DNA of 64,000 bases from Cupriavidus sp. P-10 (GCF_003402535.2 NZ_AP025171.1:1240001-1304000); one strand, 5' to 3'. Counted from the first letter of the stretch, positions 6,509 through 15,710 are shown. A program made the numbers and translations. Notes: generated from the sequence alone by a model not told the origin.

Positions 6509-9090
6509 AGCAGCGACCGGCCCAGGCAGCGGCATGCGAGCGCTATGTCGACCGCCTGCCCGTATCGCCTGAAATCCGCAACGAACTGCTGGCCGATGTG
6601 CCCGGTGCGGCCGTAGTGCCGGTGGCATCGCTGGCGCCGGTGAGTCCGGTCGTGCCGGTCGGCAGCGACGGCCGCGACGCGCAGGAAGCGATCTCGCGCC
6701 TGCAGTCGCGCCTTGCCGCCAAGGACGCGCCCGCCGCGCAGGGCGGCGGCGCCTACGCTTCGGTCGGCCGCCGTTTCACCATCGCTTACGGCAACCCGCA
6801 GGTTGGCGGCGAGCCGCTGCTGCAGCGGCGCGAAGATGGCACCGTCAAGGTCGATACCGGCCCGGAGCCCGAGCGCAGCTCGATGGTGCCGCGCCAGTGG
6901 CCGCCGCATATCGTCACCGGCTGGCTGCGCAATACCTGGCGCCGCATGCTGGGCCGCCCCCCCGTGCCCGAAACCTGGGACACGCTGCACGACGGCCCCG
7001 ATGCCGAAGGCAAGTGGCACCCGGCCGGTTCGCATCGCCGCTGGTTCCTGCTGGCGCTGGTCGTGATCCAGACCGTGCTGGCCACCTACTTCATGACCAG
7101 CGTGCTGCCGTACCACGGCGCCGATCCGGTCGAGATCGCTATCCTGGGCCTGTTCGCCATCCTGTTCTCGTGGGTGTCGGCGGGCTTCTGGACCGCGATG
7201 ATGGGTTTCCTGGTGCTGGCCAAGGGCGGCGACCGCCATCTGGTCTCGCGTTCCGCAGCGCCTGACGGGCCGCTCGCGCCCGAGGCGCGCACCGCGATCA
7301 TCATGCCGATCTGCAATGAGGACGTGACGCGGGTGTTCGCGGGGCTGCGCGCGACCTATGAATCGATGGCACGCACCAGCCACCTGTCCAATTTCGACTT
7401 CATCGTGCTGTCCGACAGCGGCAACCCGGACCTGCGCACCGCCGAGCACGATGCGTGGATGGAACTGTGCCGCGCGGTCGGCGGCTTCGGCCGCATCTTC
7501 TATCGCTGGCGCCGCCACCGCGTGAAGCGCAAGACCGGCAACGTCGCCGACTTCTGCCGCCGCTGGGGCAGCAAGTACCGCTACATGGTGGTGCTCGATG
7601 CCGACAGCGTGATGAGCGGCGACTGCCTGGCCACGCTGGTGCGGCTGATGGAAGCCAACCCCGGTGCCGGCATCATCCAGACCGCGCCGCTGGCAGTGGG
7701 CCGCGAGACGCTCTATGCGCGCGTGCAGCAGTTCGCCACGCGCGTGTACGGGCCGCTGTTCACCGCGGGCCTGCACTACTGGCAGTTGGGCGAATCGCAC
7801 TACTGGGGCCACAACGCCATCATCCGGGTCAAGCCGTTCATCGAGCATTGCGCGCTGGCGCCGCTGCCGGGCCGCGGCCCGCTGTCCGGCGAAATCCTGT
7901 CGCACGACTTCGTCGAAGCCGCGCTGATGCGCCGTGCCGGCTGGGGCGTGTGGATCGCCTACGACCTCGAAGGCTCGTACGAAGAACTGCCGCCCAACCT
8001 GCTCGACGAAGTCAAGCGCGACCGCCGCTGGTGCCAGGGCAACCTGATGAATTTCCGGCTGTGGCTCAAGCAGGGCTTCCACGTGGTGCACCGCGCGGTG
8101 TTCCTGACCGGCATCATGGCCTACCTGTCGGCGCCGCTGTGGCTGTTGTTCCTGCTGCTGTCCACCGCGATGCTGGCCAAGCATGCACTGGTGCCGCCGG
8201 AGTACTTCACGCAGCAGTACCAGCTGTTCCCGACCTGGCCCGAGTGGCATCCGGAGAAGGCGCTGGCGCTGTTCTCGGCGACCGCCACGCTGCTGTTCCT
8301 GCCCAAGCTCGCCAGCGTGGTGCTGCTGATGAAGCAGGCGCGGCGCTACGGCGGCGCGGTGCAGCTCTTTGCCAGCATGCTGGTCGAGGTACTGCTGTCG
8401 GCGCTGCTGGCGCCGACGCGGATGCTGTTCCATACCAAGTTCGTGATCGCCGCCTATAGCGGCTGGGGTATCTCGTGGAAATCGCCGCCGCGCGAAGACG
8501 CCGAGACCACCTGGGGCGAGGCGTTCCGCCGCCACGGCTGGCATACCGCGCTGGGACTGGCGTGGGGCGGGCTGGTCTACTGGCTGAACCCGTCGTACGT
8601 GCTGTGGCTGTTGCCGATCGTCGGATCGCTGGCATTGTCGATCCCGTTGTCGGTGATGTTGTCGCGGGTGTCGCTGGGCCGCGCCTCCCGCAATGCGGGC
8701 CTGTTCATGATCCCGGAAGAAACGCTGGTGCCGCGCGAGATCGTCGAAACGCAGCAGCATGTCGAGAACGCCGCCGACACGCCTGACTTTGTCGATGCGG
8801 TGGTGGACCCGGTCACCAATGCGCTCATGTGCGCGACCGCGTCGGCGCGGCTGGTACAGCCGGAATCGGCAAGGCAGCGCCACCAGACGCTGGTCGAACA
8901 CGCGCTGACCCACGGCCCGCGCGCGCTGACACCGGCGCAGAAACACTTGCTGCTGGGCAACCCGTTCGCGCTGGCCCGGCTGCATGAGCTGGTGTGGGGT
9001 TCGCCGCTGGCAGATGCCGGCTGGAAGGATACGCGCATGCTGGTGCGCAGGGCGGCCAATGTGCTGCCATTGCGGCCGCGCGCGGCGTGA
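6481..9090 (+). CDS. opgH: Glucan glucosyltransferase H (OpgH)
   Basis: This is an 869-residue inner-membrane family 2 glycosyltransferase that polymerises and exports the beta-glucan backbone of periplasmic glucans from UDP-glucose. The first 190 residues are cytoplasmic. Membrane segments at about 187-210 and 220-255 flank the route to the catalytic domain, which has LDAD near residue 374, HDFVEAALMRRAGW near 475 (catalytic Asp), and the R-D-R-R-W (Q/RxxRW) motif near 515. Several further membrane helices follow (MAYLSAPLWLLFLLLSTAML and others). The start is GTG 6481 inside opgG; the first ATG downstream (6545) is out of frame. A near-perfect terminator follows the stop. Confidence 0.95.
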   Translation: MELHLTPRLKQRPAQAAACERYVDRLPVSPEIRNELLADVPGAAVVPVASLAPVSPVVPVGSDGRDAQEAISRLQSRLAAKDAPAAQGGGAYASVGRRFTIAYGNPQVGGEPLLQRREDGTVKVDTGPEPERSSMVPRQWPPHIVTGWLRNTWRRMLGRPPVPETWDTLHDGPDAEGKWHPAGSHRRWFLLALVVIQTVLATYFMTSVLPYHGADPVEIAILGLFAILFSWVSAGFWTAMMGFLVLAKGGDRHLVSRSAAPDGPLAPEARTAIIMPICNEDVTRVFAGLRATYESMARTSHLSNFDFIVLSDSGNPDLRTAEHDAWMELCRAVGGFGRIFYRWRRHRVKRKTGNVADFCRRWGSKYRYMVVLDADSVMSGDCLATLVRLMEANPGAGIIQTAPLAVGRETLYARVQQFATRVYGPLFTAGLHYWQLGESHYWGHNAIIRVKPFIEHCALAPLPGRGPLSGEILSHDFVEAALMRRAGWGVWIAYDLEGSYEELPPNLLDEVKRDRRWCQGNLMNFRLWLKQGFHVVHRAVFLTGIMAYLSAPLWLLFLLLSTAMLAKHALVPPEYFTQQYQLFPTWPEWHPEKALALFSATATLLFLPKLASVVLLMKQARRYGGAVQLFASMLVEVLLSALLAPTRMLFHTKFVIAAYSGWGISWKSPPREDAETTWGEAFRRHGWHTALGLAWGGLVYWLNPSYVLWLLPIVGSLALSIPLSVMLSRVSLGRASRNAGLFMIPEETLVPREIVETQQHVENAADTPDFVDAVVDPVTNALMCATASARLVQPESARQRHQTLVEHALTHGPRALTPAQKHLLLGNPFALARLHELVWGSPLADAGWKDTRMLVRRAANVLPLRPRAA

Positions 9091-9109
9091 TGCCGATCGC
9101 CTGCTGAAC

Positions 9110-9142
9110 AAAATCGGCCCGCTGCATGCGGGCCGATTTTCT
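9110..9142 (+). terminator. Rho-independent terminator of opgGH
   Basis: A 13-bp perfect stem (AAAATCGGCCCGC at 9110-9122 with its complement at 9128-9140) and a 5-nt loop TGCAT end in a T run. It lies 20 bp after the opgH stop. The A/T-rich stem ends mean it could also work on the other strand. Confidence 0.9.
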
Positions 9143-9237
9143 TTGCGGACAGGGTGCCGGCCTCTGCCAACATCAGCCGGCACCGCCGAAGTGCCAGTTG
9201 CAATCGATTTTTGTTTCCCGGATGGTTGTTGCTTGCT

Positions 9238-9834
9238 TCAGCGCAGCGCCGACGTGCAGATCGGCGCGTTGATGTAGACATCGCCGATACGGCGCTCGCC
9301 GCGGTCCTTGCGCGTCATGTAGCGGAACATCAGGCTGACGCCGAGCTTGGTCAGGATTTCCACGTCGCGGTTGGCGCAGATATTGCGCTGCAACGGCGCG
9401 GCATAATTCACCTCGAAGCTGGCGAGGTCCAGCATCGGCCCGCGGTAGTTGGTCAGTTCCAGCTGGAACAGCACGTGCTTGCCCGGCACTGACTGGCAGC
9501 GTCGCAGCCGCGTCTCGCCGTCGATCTCGATCGGCAGGGCATCGTTGAGCTGGCGGCAGGCGCGCGCCAGCACGCTGTCGGGACGGGTGGTGTTGCGCAA
9601 CAATTCGGGCACGCCGGCGGCGCCGGTATTCTGGCCCGTGGCCGCCCCCTTGAGCATGCGCGACAGGGCTTCGGCTTCGTCGATCACGGGTGCTGGCGCC
9701 GAAGCCGCGGTGGCATTGCGCGCCGGCATCGGTGTCGGTGCCGCATGCAGCTGCAGCGGCCACAGCAGCGCTGCCACCCATGCAAGGGTGGCCAGGCCAG
9801 GCGAAGCGGAATGCAGCGTATGTCGTGTTCTCAT
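9238..9834 (-). CDS. Exported Cys-containing protein of unknown family (copy 1)
   Basis: This is a 198-residue protein with a signal peptide (LATLAWVAALLWPLQLHAAP, cleavage near residue 32) and a variable Ala/Pro linker. The conserved C-terminal half has four Cys: ARACRQLNDALPIEIDGETR, LRRCQSVPGKHVLFQLELTN, LQRNICANRDVEILTKLGV and a final APICTS. It lines up with the protein at 55065-55619 in this window (AC..L at the first Cys, a C....PGK.V.FQL block, I...I[CN]-type Cys and LGV[ST]L.[FY]..). I do not recognise a named domain. Four spaced Cys suggest two disulfides in the periplasm. Start ATG 9834; no partner gene is adjacent on this strand. Confidence 0.75.
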   Translation of the reverse strand: MRTRHTLHSASPGLATLAWVAALLWPLQLHAAPTPMPARNATAASAPAPVIDEAEALSRMLKGAATGQNTGAAGVPELLRNTTRPDSVLARACRQLNDALPIEIDGETRLRRCQSVPGKHVLFQLELTNYRGPMLDLASFEVNYAAPLQRNICANRDVEILTKLGVSLMFRYMTRKDRGERRIGDVYINAPICTSALR

Positions 9835-10247
9835 GCAGGCTAACGTTGCCGTGAGCGGTACTGTAGTCCGACTCTGCGAGGCCGGCGGCGCATGTCACGC
9901 GAGACTTACGCCGTCAGGCTGGCATTGTACCCTTCACCTTGCCACGCGTGAAAGGCGCGCCACACTTGTCATCCTGGCCAGCGTCAGCACAACGCATGTC
10001 AAGCCATTTGGGGCAACGGCTCGCTTGATTCCACTATCTGGCAAGTTTGCCAATCCTGCCAGCTTCGTTGAACCCGACCGCAACTGGGCAATATTCCTGA
10101 ACGAGTGTTTCAAACCTGTGCAACCCACCGCGGCATCGCTTTCGTTATGCTGTGCAACAATTGCGCCTTCCCAACGGCTTGCGAAGGCGCTCCCGGCATT
10201 GCCCCCGGCGGCCAGCGCCGCGCAACCCTGTTTTTCGGATCTGTTAC
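9835..10247. other. 413-bp divergent intergenic region
   Basis: It separates the exported Cys protein from the MFS pump. The only structure I see is a short inverted repeat, TTCAC (9933-9937) with GTGAA (9948-9952). No firm promoter pair or RNA structure could be assigned. Confidence 0.4.
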
Positions 10248-11465
10248 ATGTCCCGTTCCCCAAGCGCCGTGTCGACCGCGCGCTTTCCTGCCTGGCTCCT
10301 GATCTGCGGCTCGCTGATGGCGATCGCGCCGCTGTCGATCGACATGTACCTGCCGAGCTTTCCGGCGCTTGCGGGCGACCTTGGCGTCGATATCGGCCAG
10401 GTGCAGCTGACCCTCGGCACCTTCCTGGTCGGCCTTGCGCTGGGGCAGGCCTTCTACGGGCCGTTCAGCGACCGTTTCGGGCGCAAGCCGCCGCTGTATG
10501 TGGGGCTGGGACTCTATGTGGCTGCCGCGGTCGGATGCGCACTGGCGCGCAGCGCCGAATCGTTGATGCTGTGGCGCTTCCTGCAGGCGCTGGGCGGTTG
10601 CGCCGGCATGGTGATGGCGCGCGCCGTGATCCGCGACCGGCTTGAGGCGCATGAATCGGCGCGCGCGTTCTCGTCGCTGATGCTGGTGATGGGGCTGGCG
10701 CCGATCCTGGCGCCGATCATCGGCGGCGCAATCCTGACGGCGGCTGGCTGGCGCACGATCTTCTGGGTGCTGGCGGCGGCCGGCCTGGCCATCCTGCTGC
10801 TGGTGCACTGGCGCATGGAGGAATCGCTGGACCGCCGCCAGGCGGCGCCGCTGCGGCTGGGCACCGTAGCCAGGAGCTATGGCGAACTGCTGCGCGACCG
10901 TGAATTCGTCGGCTACTCGCTGTCGGCCGGCTTTGGTTCGGCGGGGATGTTCGCGTATATCTCGGGCTCGCCGTTCGTGCTGATCGAGTTGCACGGCATT
11001 GCGCCGTCGCACTATGGCTTTGTGTTTGGCGCCAACGCGCTGGGCCTGATCGCGATGTCGCAGCTTAACGGCAGGCTGGTGCGCGGCCGCACGCTCGACC
11101 ACGTGCTGGGACGGGCGCTGCTGGCGCCCTGTGCGGCCGGCGTAGTGCTGGCCATGGCCGCATTGGCCGGGCTGGCGACGCTGCCGGTGCTGCTGGCGTC
11201 GTTCTTCGTCTTTATCGGTGCGCTGGGTTGCGTCACGCCCAATGCTTCCGCGCTGGCGCTGGCGCACCAGGGGCATCGCGCCGGCACGGCGTCGGCGCTG
11301 ATGGGTACGCTGCAGTTTTCGCTGGGCACGCTGGGCGGCGCCGCCGTCAGCGTGTGGCGCGACGGCACCGCGCTGCCGCTGGCCGTGGTGATGGCGCTAT
11401 GCGGCGCGGGCGCGGTGCTGATGCGTTACTACGGCCGCTCCGGCGCTGGCCGGGCGGCTGCCTGA
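10248..11465 (+). CDS. Bcr/CflA-family multidrug MFS transporter
   Basis: This is a 405-residue inner-membrane proton-driven exporter with twelve predicted helices. The N-terminal Bcr/CflA signature is clear: APLSIDMYLPSFPALAGDLG, then QLTLGTFLVGLALGQAFYGP and the MFS loop SDRFGRKPPL. MVMARAVIRD follows helix 4. The closest families export drugs such as bicyclomycin, chloramphenicol or sulfonamides. Which substrate applies here cannot be read from the sequence. ATG 10248 gives the usual short N-terminus before helix 1. The gene is monocistronic, running towards the convergent mscS-like gene 20 bp on. Confidence 0.92.
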   Translation: MSRSPSAVSTARFPAWLLICGSLMAIAPLSIDMYLPSFPALAGDLGVDIGQVQLTLGTFLVGLALGQAFYGPFSDRFGRKPPLYVGLGLYVAAAVGCALARSAESLMLWRFLQALGGCAGMVMARAVIRDRLEAHESARAFSSLMLVMGLAPILAPIIGGAILTAAGWRTIFWVLAAAGLAILLLVHWRMEESLDRRQAAPLRLGTVARSYGELLRDREFVGYSLSAGFGSAGMFAYISGSPFVLIELHGIAPSHYGFVFGANALGLIAMSQLNGRLVRGRTLDHVLGRALLAPCAAGVVLAMAALAGLATLPVLLASFFVFIGALGCVTPNASALALAHQGHRAGTASALMGTLQFSLGTLGGAAVSVWRDGTALPLAVVMALCGAGAVLMRYYGRSGAGRAAA

Positions 11466-11485
11466 GGCATGCAGGCGCCGTGGGC

Positions 11486-12331
11486 TCAGGCAGCGGCCTG
11501 CTGCAGGGCGGCGGCCTGCTGTACGACCACCATGTGGGCCGGCATTGGCGCGGCATAGCCGGCCTGGCCAAAGCACTCGCGGATGATGCGGTTGGAGTCG
11601 AAGTAGACCTGCCAGTAGTGGTCGTTGTGGCAATACGGGCGTACCGCCAGCACCGGCCCGACCAGCGTGAACTCCAGGATCTCGACGTCGACCGCGGGTT
11701 CGGCCAGCACGTTCGGGATCTGCGCGATGCGCGACTTGAGCAGCGCCACCGCATCGGCCGCGTCGGTGCTGCCCGCCAGCTGGGCCTTCAGTTCCACGCG
11801 CCGGTACGGGTTGGCGGTGAAGTTCTGGATCGTGTCGCTGAATATCTTGTTGTTGCCGATCACGGTCTGCACGTTGTCCGGCGTATCGAGCGAGGTGGCG
11901 AACAGCCCGATCTCGCGCACCGTGCCGGTGACCCCGCCGATGGTGACGAAGTCGCCCACCTTGAACGGCCGCAGCACCACCAGGAAGGCGCCGGCCGCGA
12001 AATTCGACATCAGCCCCGACCATGCCATGCCAATGGCCACGCCGGCGGCTGCAATCAGTGCGGCGAAGGTGGTGGTCTGGATGCCGAAGTAGCCGAGGAT
12101 GCCGATCACCAGCACCACGTTCAGCGTGACCGTGACGATCGAACCCACATAACGCAGCAGCGTCGGGTCGACCTTCTGCTTGCCGAGCGCGTTCTGCACC
12201 ATCCGTACGACAAAATGGATCAGCCATCGGCCGATGACCCAGAATGCTAGCGCTGCCAGGATCTTGACCCCGAACTGCGTGGCATAGGCGACAACCAGGG
12301 TCTTGAGGTTGTCGAAAGTAGTGGCATCCAT
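11486..12331 (-). CDS. mscS: Small-conductance mechanosensitive channel (MscS)
   Basis: The 281-residue length is that of E. coli-type MscS. Three membrane helices lead into the pore helix (FAALIAAAGVAIGMAWSGLM, residues about 89-108), with alternating Ala/Gly packing. The beta domain follows (NFAAGAFLVVLRPFKVGDFV, TIGGVTGTV.EIGLFAT), then the alpha/beta cage domain with RRVELKAQLA. It opens under membrane tension to release solutes during hypo-osmotic shock. Start ATG 12331 is preceded by GAGG. The C-terminus ends in VVQQAAALQQAAA. A role beside the glucan genes in osmotic balance is plausible, but they are not co-transcribed. Confidence 0.95.
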   Translation of the reverse strand: MDATTFDNLKTLVVAYATQFGVKILAALAFWVIGRWLIHFVVRMVQNALGKQKVDPTLLRYVGSIVTVTLNVVLVIGILGYFGIQTTTFAALIAAAGVAIGMAWSGLMSNFAAGAFLVVLRPFKVGDFVTIGGVTGTVREIGLFATSLDTPDNVQTVIGNNKIFSDTIQNFTANPYRRVELKAQLAGSTDAADAVALLKSRIAQIPNVLAEPAVDVEILEFTLVGPVLAVRPYCHNDHYWQVYFDSNRIIRECFGQAGYAAPMPAHMVVVQQAAALQQAAA

Positions 12332-12498
12332 CGGCGTGTCCTCTCGGTTTGGGTAAGTGCCGCCCGGCGGCCGGCGGCGACATCCCAACCGACCCCGCCG
12401 GCAACTGGGTGCAAGCCCTGCGCGCTGACGCGGCGCAATACGTGGGCACGGCAATTATTGGAATGCCGTGCCTGGAAGCGCAAGCAAATAATTGTCAA

Positions 12499-12526
12499 GA
12501 CAAGCTGGCCGGCAGGCCAGCTTGTC
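12499..12526 (-). terminator. Strong hairpin after amtB
   Basis: A 12-bp perfect stem (GACAAGCTGGCC at 12499-12510 with its complement at 12515-12526) and a 4-nt loop lie 27 bp after the amtB stop on the minus strand. Downstream on that strand the tract is T-containing but broken (TTGACAATTATTTG), so termination is likely but may be weak. Confidence 0.6.
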
Positions 12527-12553
12527 CAGGCGCCGGGGGGCGGCGCTTCCGCC

Positions 12554-13756
12554 TTACCAGTTGGTTTCGCGCTCCGGCGTGGCGGAAATGCGGTGCAGCG
12601 TCAGGTCCGCGCCGTTGAATTCGCCTTCGGCATCGAGCCGGATGCCGACCAGCTTCTTGAGCGCGCCGTAGACCAGGGTGCCGCCCACCAGTGCCACCAC
12701 GATGCCCAGCACCGTGCCGATCAGCTGCGCGCCGAGCGACACGCCGCCCAGCCCGCCCAGCGCCTTAGTTCCGAAAATGCCCGCGGCAATGCCACCCCAG
12801 GCGCCGCAGAGCCCGTGCAGCGGCCAGACGCCGAGCACATCGTCGATATGCCATTTGTTCTGCGCCAGCGTAAACATGTAGACGAAGAGGGCGCCCGCGA
12901 TCCCGCCGGTGATCAGCGCGCCCAGCGGATGCATCAGGTCCGAGCCGGCGCATACCGCCACCAGCCCGGCCAGCGGGCCGTTGTACGCAAAGCCCGGATC
13001 ATTGCGCCCGGCGGCCCAGGCCGCCAGCGTGCCGCCGGCCATCGCCATCAGCGAATTGATCGCGACCAGGCCGCTGATTTTGTCGACGGTCTGCGCGCTC
13101 ATCACGTTGAAACCGAACCAGCCCACCGCCAGGATCCATGCGCCCAGCGCCAGGAAAGGGATATTGGAAGGCGGATGCGCGCTGATGCGCCCGTCCTTCT
13201 GGTAGCGCCCGCGCCGCGCGCCGAGCAGCAGCACCGCCGGCAGCGCGATCCAGCCGCCCAGCGCGTGCACGACTACCGACCCGGCAAAGTCATGGAATGG
13301 CGCGCCGGCAATTTGCGTGATCCAGTCCTGGACGCCGTAGCGCTGGTTCCACGCAATGCCTTCGAAGAAGGGATAGACAAAACCGACCAGTACGAACGTC
13401 GCCACCAGTTGCGGATTGAAGCGCGAACGTTCGGCAATACCGCCCGAGATAATCGCCGGAATGGCGGCGGCAAAAGTGGCCAGGAAAAAGAACTTGACCA
13501 GGTCGTAACCGCTTTTTTGCGCCAGCGTTTCCGCCCCGGACATGAATTGCACGCCGTAGGCAATGGTGTAGCCGATAAAGAAATAGGCAATTGTGGAAAC
13601 TGCGAAATCCACCAGGATCTTTACCAATGCATTGACCTGGTTTTTCTTGCGCACCGTGCCCAGTTCGAGGAAAGCAAAGCCGGCGTGCATGGCCAGCACC
13701 ATGATGGCGCCAAGCAGGATAAACATGGCGTCGGTGCCGGTCTTCCAGTTGTCCAT
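12554..13756 (-). CDS. amtB: Ammonium transporter (Amt/MEP/Rh family)
   Basis: This 400-residue inner-membrane ammonia channel has 11 helices. Amt features include the pore His twins near residues 163 (VVHALGG) and 313 (WPLHGLCGAWGG), KNQVNALVKILVDFAVSTIA, WNQRYG, DFAGS, NPGFAYNGPLAGLVA-like (RNDPGFAYNGPLAG), and LVGIRLDAEGEFNGADL at the cytosolic tail. No cleavable signal peptide is seen, unlike E. coli AmtB. It has no glnK next to it, which is unusual since amtB is normally paired with a PII gene. Shine-Dalgarno GAGG lies before ATG 13756. A sigma54-type promoter lies 35 bp upstream, consistent with control by nitrogen starvation. Confidence 0.95.
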   Translation of the reverse strand: MDNWKTGTDAMFILLGAIMVLAMHAGFAFLELGTVRKKNQVNALVKILVDFAVSTIAYFFIGYTIAYGVQFMSGAETLAQKSGYDLVKFFFLATFAAAIPAIISGGIAERSRFNPQLVATFVLVGFVYPFFEGIAWNQRYGVQDWITQIAGAPFHDFAGSVVVHALGGWIALPAVLLLGARRGRYQKDGRISAHPPSNIPFLALGAWILAVGWFGFNVMSAQTVDKISGLVAINSLMAMAGGTLAAWAAGRNDPGFAYNGPLAGLVAVCAGSDLMHPLGALITGGIAGALFVYMFTLAQNKWHIDDVLGVWPLHGLCGAWGGIAAGIFGTKALGGLGGVSLGAQLIGTVLGIVVALVGGTLVYGALKKLVGIRLDAEGEFNGADLTLHRISATPERETNW

Positions 13757-13789
13757 AGTGACCTCATGCTCAAAATGGGCGCATGGGTA

Positions 13790-13805
13790 TGCAAAAAGCA
13801 TTCCA
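13790..13805 (-). promoter_or_regulatory. Candidate sigma54 promoter of amtB
   Basis: Read on the minus strand, it is TGGAATG, four bases, TTGCA. This matches the sigma54 consensus TGGCACG-N4-TTGCW at 10 of 12 fixed positions, with GG and GC exactly placed. It would start transcription about 20 bp before the start codon. An inverted repeat GGTGC (13822-13826) with GCACC (13832-13836) just upstream could be an activator site. Confidence 0.65.
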
Positions 13806-14163
13806 GTGCTGGCTGCATCCTGGTGCCGGCTGCACCGGAGTGGGCAGAAACCGCACCGGAATGCCGCGTGCGGGGAATCGGGCGCGGACGACCTTGGGCG
13901 AGAGGGGTGGCAGCCGTGCCGCCAATGCGCCAGAATGGCGCGTCGCAGGCGTCCGCGGCTGATCCGTTGTGGTGCGACGCCCCAATTTCGGGCATTTGTC
14001 CCATCGGGACCCAAGCCGGCCGGTGAAACTGGCTCCTTGCGACACAACGCCGCAGCCCGGCGAATCTGGCCGGTGGCAAGCGCAAAAAGAGTGGGAAATT
14101 GCCCGCTAACCGGCCTCAAGCAAGGATTTGCGGGTTTTTTCGTTGCATTGGTGCCACTGGGGA

Positions 14164-14193
14164 TTGCTCAACGCACAAGGGGCAGATTAGACT
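14164..14193 (+). promoter_or_regulatory. Candidate sigma70 promoter of the HU gene
   Basis: TTGCTC (14164-14169) and TAGACT (14188-14193) are separated by 18 bp, about 65 bp before the HU start codon. Confidence 0.45.
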
Positions 14194-14259
14194 GCGCCGA
14201 TCGATGTTTTGGCGCCAGGCCGGCACATCGGTGACGACGACCAACAAGGGAAATCAGCC

Positions 14260-14541
14260 ATGAATAAAGGTGAACTGGTATCGGCCATCGCCACGGAAGC
14301 AGAACTGAGCAATGCGGCCGCTGAGCGCGCACTCAATGCAGCGTTGGACAGTATCAAGAAGGCAGTGGCAAAGGGTGATTCGGTCACGCTGGTAGGTTTT
14401 GGAAGCTTCAGTGCCGGCAAGCGCGCCGCCCGCACCGGCCGCAATCCGCGCACCGGCGAAACCATCAAGATCCCGGCCGCAAAGACGGTCAAGTTTTCCG
14501 CCGGACAGGGTTTCAAGGACGCGGTGAACAAGAAGAAGTAA
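14260..14541 (+). CDS. hupB: HU-family nucleoid protein
   Basis: This 93-residue protein matches HU beta along its full length. It has a helical N-terminus ([20 protein letters not shown]), [13 protein letters not shown], the DNA-binding arm [18 protein letters not shown], then [16 protein letters not shown]. It bends and compacts DNA as a dimer. The sequence is standard, with the intercalating Pro present (RNPRTG). ATG 14260 follows AAGGGAAAT. The gene ends with a clear terminator and is transcribed alone. Another, longer HU-like protein with a basic tail is encoded at 24948. The hupB assignment (rather than hupA) is by general likeness. Confidence 0.92.
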   Translation: MNKGELVSAIATEAELSNAAAERALNAALDSIKKAVAKGDSVTLVGFGSFSAGKRAARTGRNPRTGETIKIPAAKTVKFSAGQGFKDAVNKKK

Positions 14542-14565
14542 GCAGTTTGCGTCCACAGCGTGAGA

Positions 14566-14590
14566 AGGCGGCCAGGCAGGCCGCTTTTTT
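14566..14590 (+). terminator. Terminator of the HU gene
   Basis: Stem GCGGCC (14568-14573) pairs with GGCCGC (14579-14584) over a 5-nt loop and ends in six T, 26 bp after the stop. Confidence 0.85.
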
Positions 14591-14719
14591 GTTTGTGTGC
14601 CGTTTGCGTGCCGTGCCGCGACGACTGCCAACGGCGGGCCCGATCCGGGTTAAACTGCCGGCGCCCGGAGCCGCCAGCCGGCCCGGGCGACCGCCCCCGC
14701 AATCCAGACCTCACGCATC

Positions 14720-15205
14720 ATGAACGACCAGTCCCACCAGCTTTCCATGACCGTGCTGATGACGCCGGACATGGCCAACTTCTCCGGCAACGTCCACGGC
14801 GGCACCATCCTGAAGTACCTGGACATGGTCGCCTATGCCTGCGCCAGCCGCTATGCCGGCCGCTACGTGGTGACACTGTCGGTGGACCAGGTGGTATTCC
14901 GCCAGCCGATCCACGTGGGCGAGCTGGTGACCTTCCTGGCGTCGGTCAACTTTACCGGCCGCAGTTCGATGGAGATCGGCATCAAGGTCGTGACCGAGAA
15001 TATCCGCAGCAAGCTGGTGCGCCACACCAACAGCTGCTACTTCACCATGGTGGCGGTCGACGACAACGGCAGCCCGGCCGAAGTGCCGCCGCTGGAGCCG
15101 CGCGATGAAGTCGAGCGCCAGCGTTTTGCCGCCGCCCAGCAGCGCCGGGCGCTGCGCCAGGAAATGGAAAAGCGCCACGGCGACATCAAGTCGTCGGTGA
15201 CCTGA
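14720..15205 (+). CDS. Acyl-CoA thioesterase (hotdog fold, YciA/Acot type)
   Basis: The 161-residue protein has one hotdog domain. [21 protein letters not shown] residues 12-28 ([20 protein letters not shown]) carry the catalytic-region signature N-x-x-G-x-x-H-G-G, followed by [17 protein letters not shown]. The strands [19 protein letters not shown] and [12 protein letters not shown] are typical of broad acyl-CoA hydrolases. It likely hydrolyses medium- or long-chain acyl-CoA to free acid and CoA in the cytosol. The C-terminal tail is charged ([12 protein letters not shown]). Start ATG 14720. It is followed after 16 bp by creA and may be co-transcribed. Confidence 0.92.
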   Translation: MNDQSHQLSMTVLMTPDMANFSGNVHGGTILKYLDMVAYACASRYAGRYVVTLSVDQVVFRQPIHVGELVTFLASVNFTGRSSMEIGIKVVTENIRSKLVRHTNSCYFTMVAVDDNGSPAEVPPLEPRDEVERQRFAAAQQRRALRQEMEKRHGDIKSSVT

Positions 15206-15221
15206 CACGTTGCCACCCGCC

Positions 15222-15698
15222 ATGATGAAACGATCCTGCACGATCCTGGCCCTGGCCGCCTGCGCGGCGGCCACGGGCGGCGCGCATGCCGAGGAGATCG
15301 GCAGCGTCAGCACCAATTTCCGCATGACCGGCTCCGACAAGGTCGTCATCGAAGCCTATGACGACCCGCAGGTGGACGGCATTACCTGCTATGTGTCGCG
15401 TGCCCGCACCGGCGGCATCAAGGGCCAGCTGGGCATGGCGGAAGACCCGCCGGAAGCCTCGATCGCGTGCCGGCAGGTGGGAACCATTGCCTTCAAGGGG
15501 CCGCTGAAGCAGCAGGACCACGTTTTTTCCGAGCGCATGTCGGTGCTGTTCAAGACCCTGCACGTGGTGCGCGCGGTCGACCGCAAGCGCAATACGCTGG
15601 TCTACCTGACGTATTCGGACCGTATCGTCAGCGGCAGCCCGCAGAACAGCGTGACCGCCGTGCCGGTCCCGGCCGGCACGACGATCCCCGTCAAGTAA
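15222..15698 (+). CDS. creA: CreA family exported protein
   Basis: This 158-residue periplasmic protein matches CreA. A signal peptide ([20 protein letters not shown], cleavage near AHAEE) is followed by [46 protein letters not shown], and [20 protein letters not shown]. Two mature Cys (ITCYVS, IACRQV) are conserved in the family, which has no established biochemical role. Two ATGs abut at 15222 and 15225. An upstream TTG at 15210 is less likely because it lengthens the N-region before the signal core. It sits after the thioesterase gene and before a convergent acid phosphatase. Confidence 0.93.
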   Translation: MMKRSCTILALAACAAATGGAHAEEIGSVSTNFRMTGSDKVVIEAYDDPQVDGITCYVSRARTGGIKGQLGMAEDPPEASIACRQVGTIAFKGPLKQQDHVFSERMSVLFKTLHVVRAVDRKRNTLVYLTYSDRIVSGSPQNSVTAVPVPAGTTIPVK

Positions 15699-15710
15699 GC
15701 GCCGGCGCGC

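Larger units (their letters stand above)
13757..14259. other. 503-bp divergent region between amtB and the HU gene
   Basis: No gene is supported. The amtB side holds the sigma54-like site and the GGTGC-N5-GCACC repeat. The HU side holds a sigma70-like pair. The middle (about 13850-14150) is GC-rich and open in several frames, but none has a start, signal or family likeness. Confidence 0.5.

Noticed and set aside
6505..9183. Very long minus-strand frame (892 residues) opposite opgH
   Set aside because: It mirrors the opgH coding frame in a high-GC gene, has His/Arg/Gln-rich shadow composition, no signal or domain, and opgH itself is certain.
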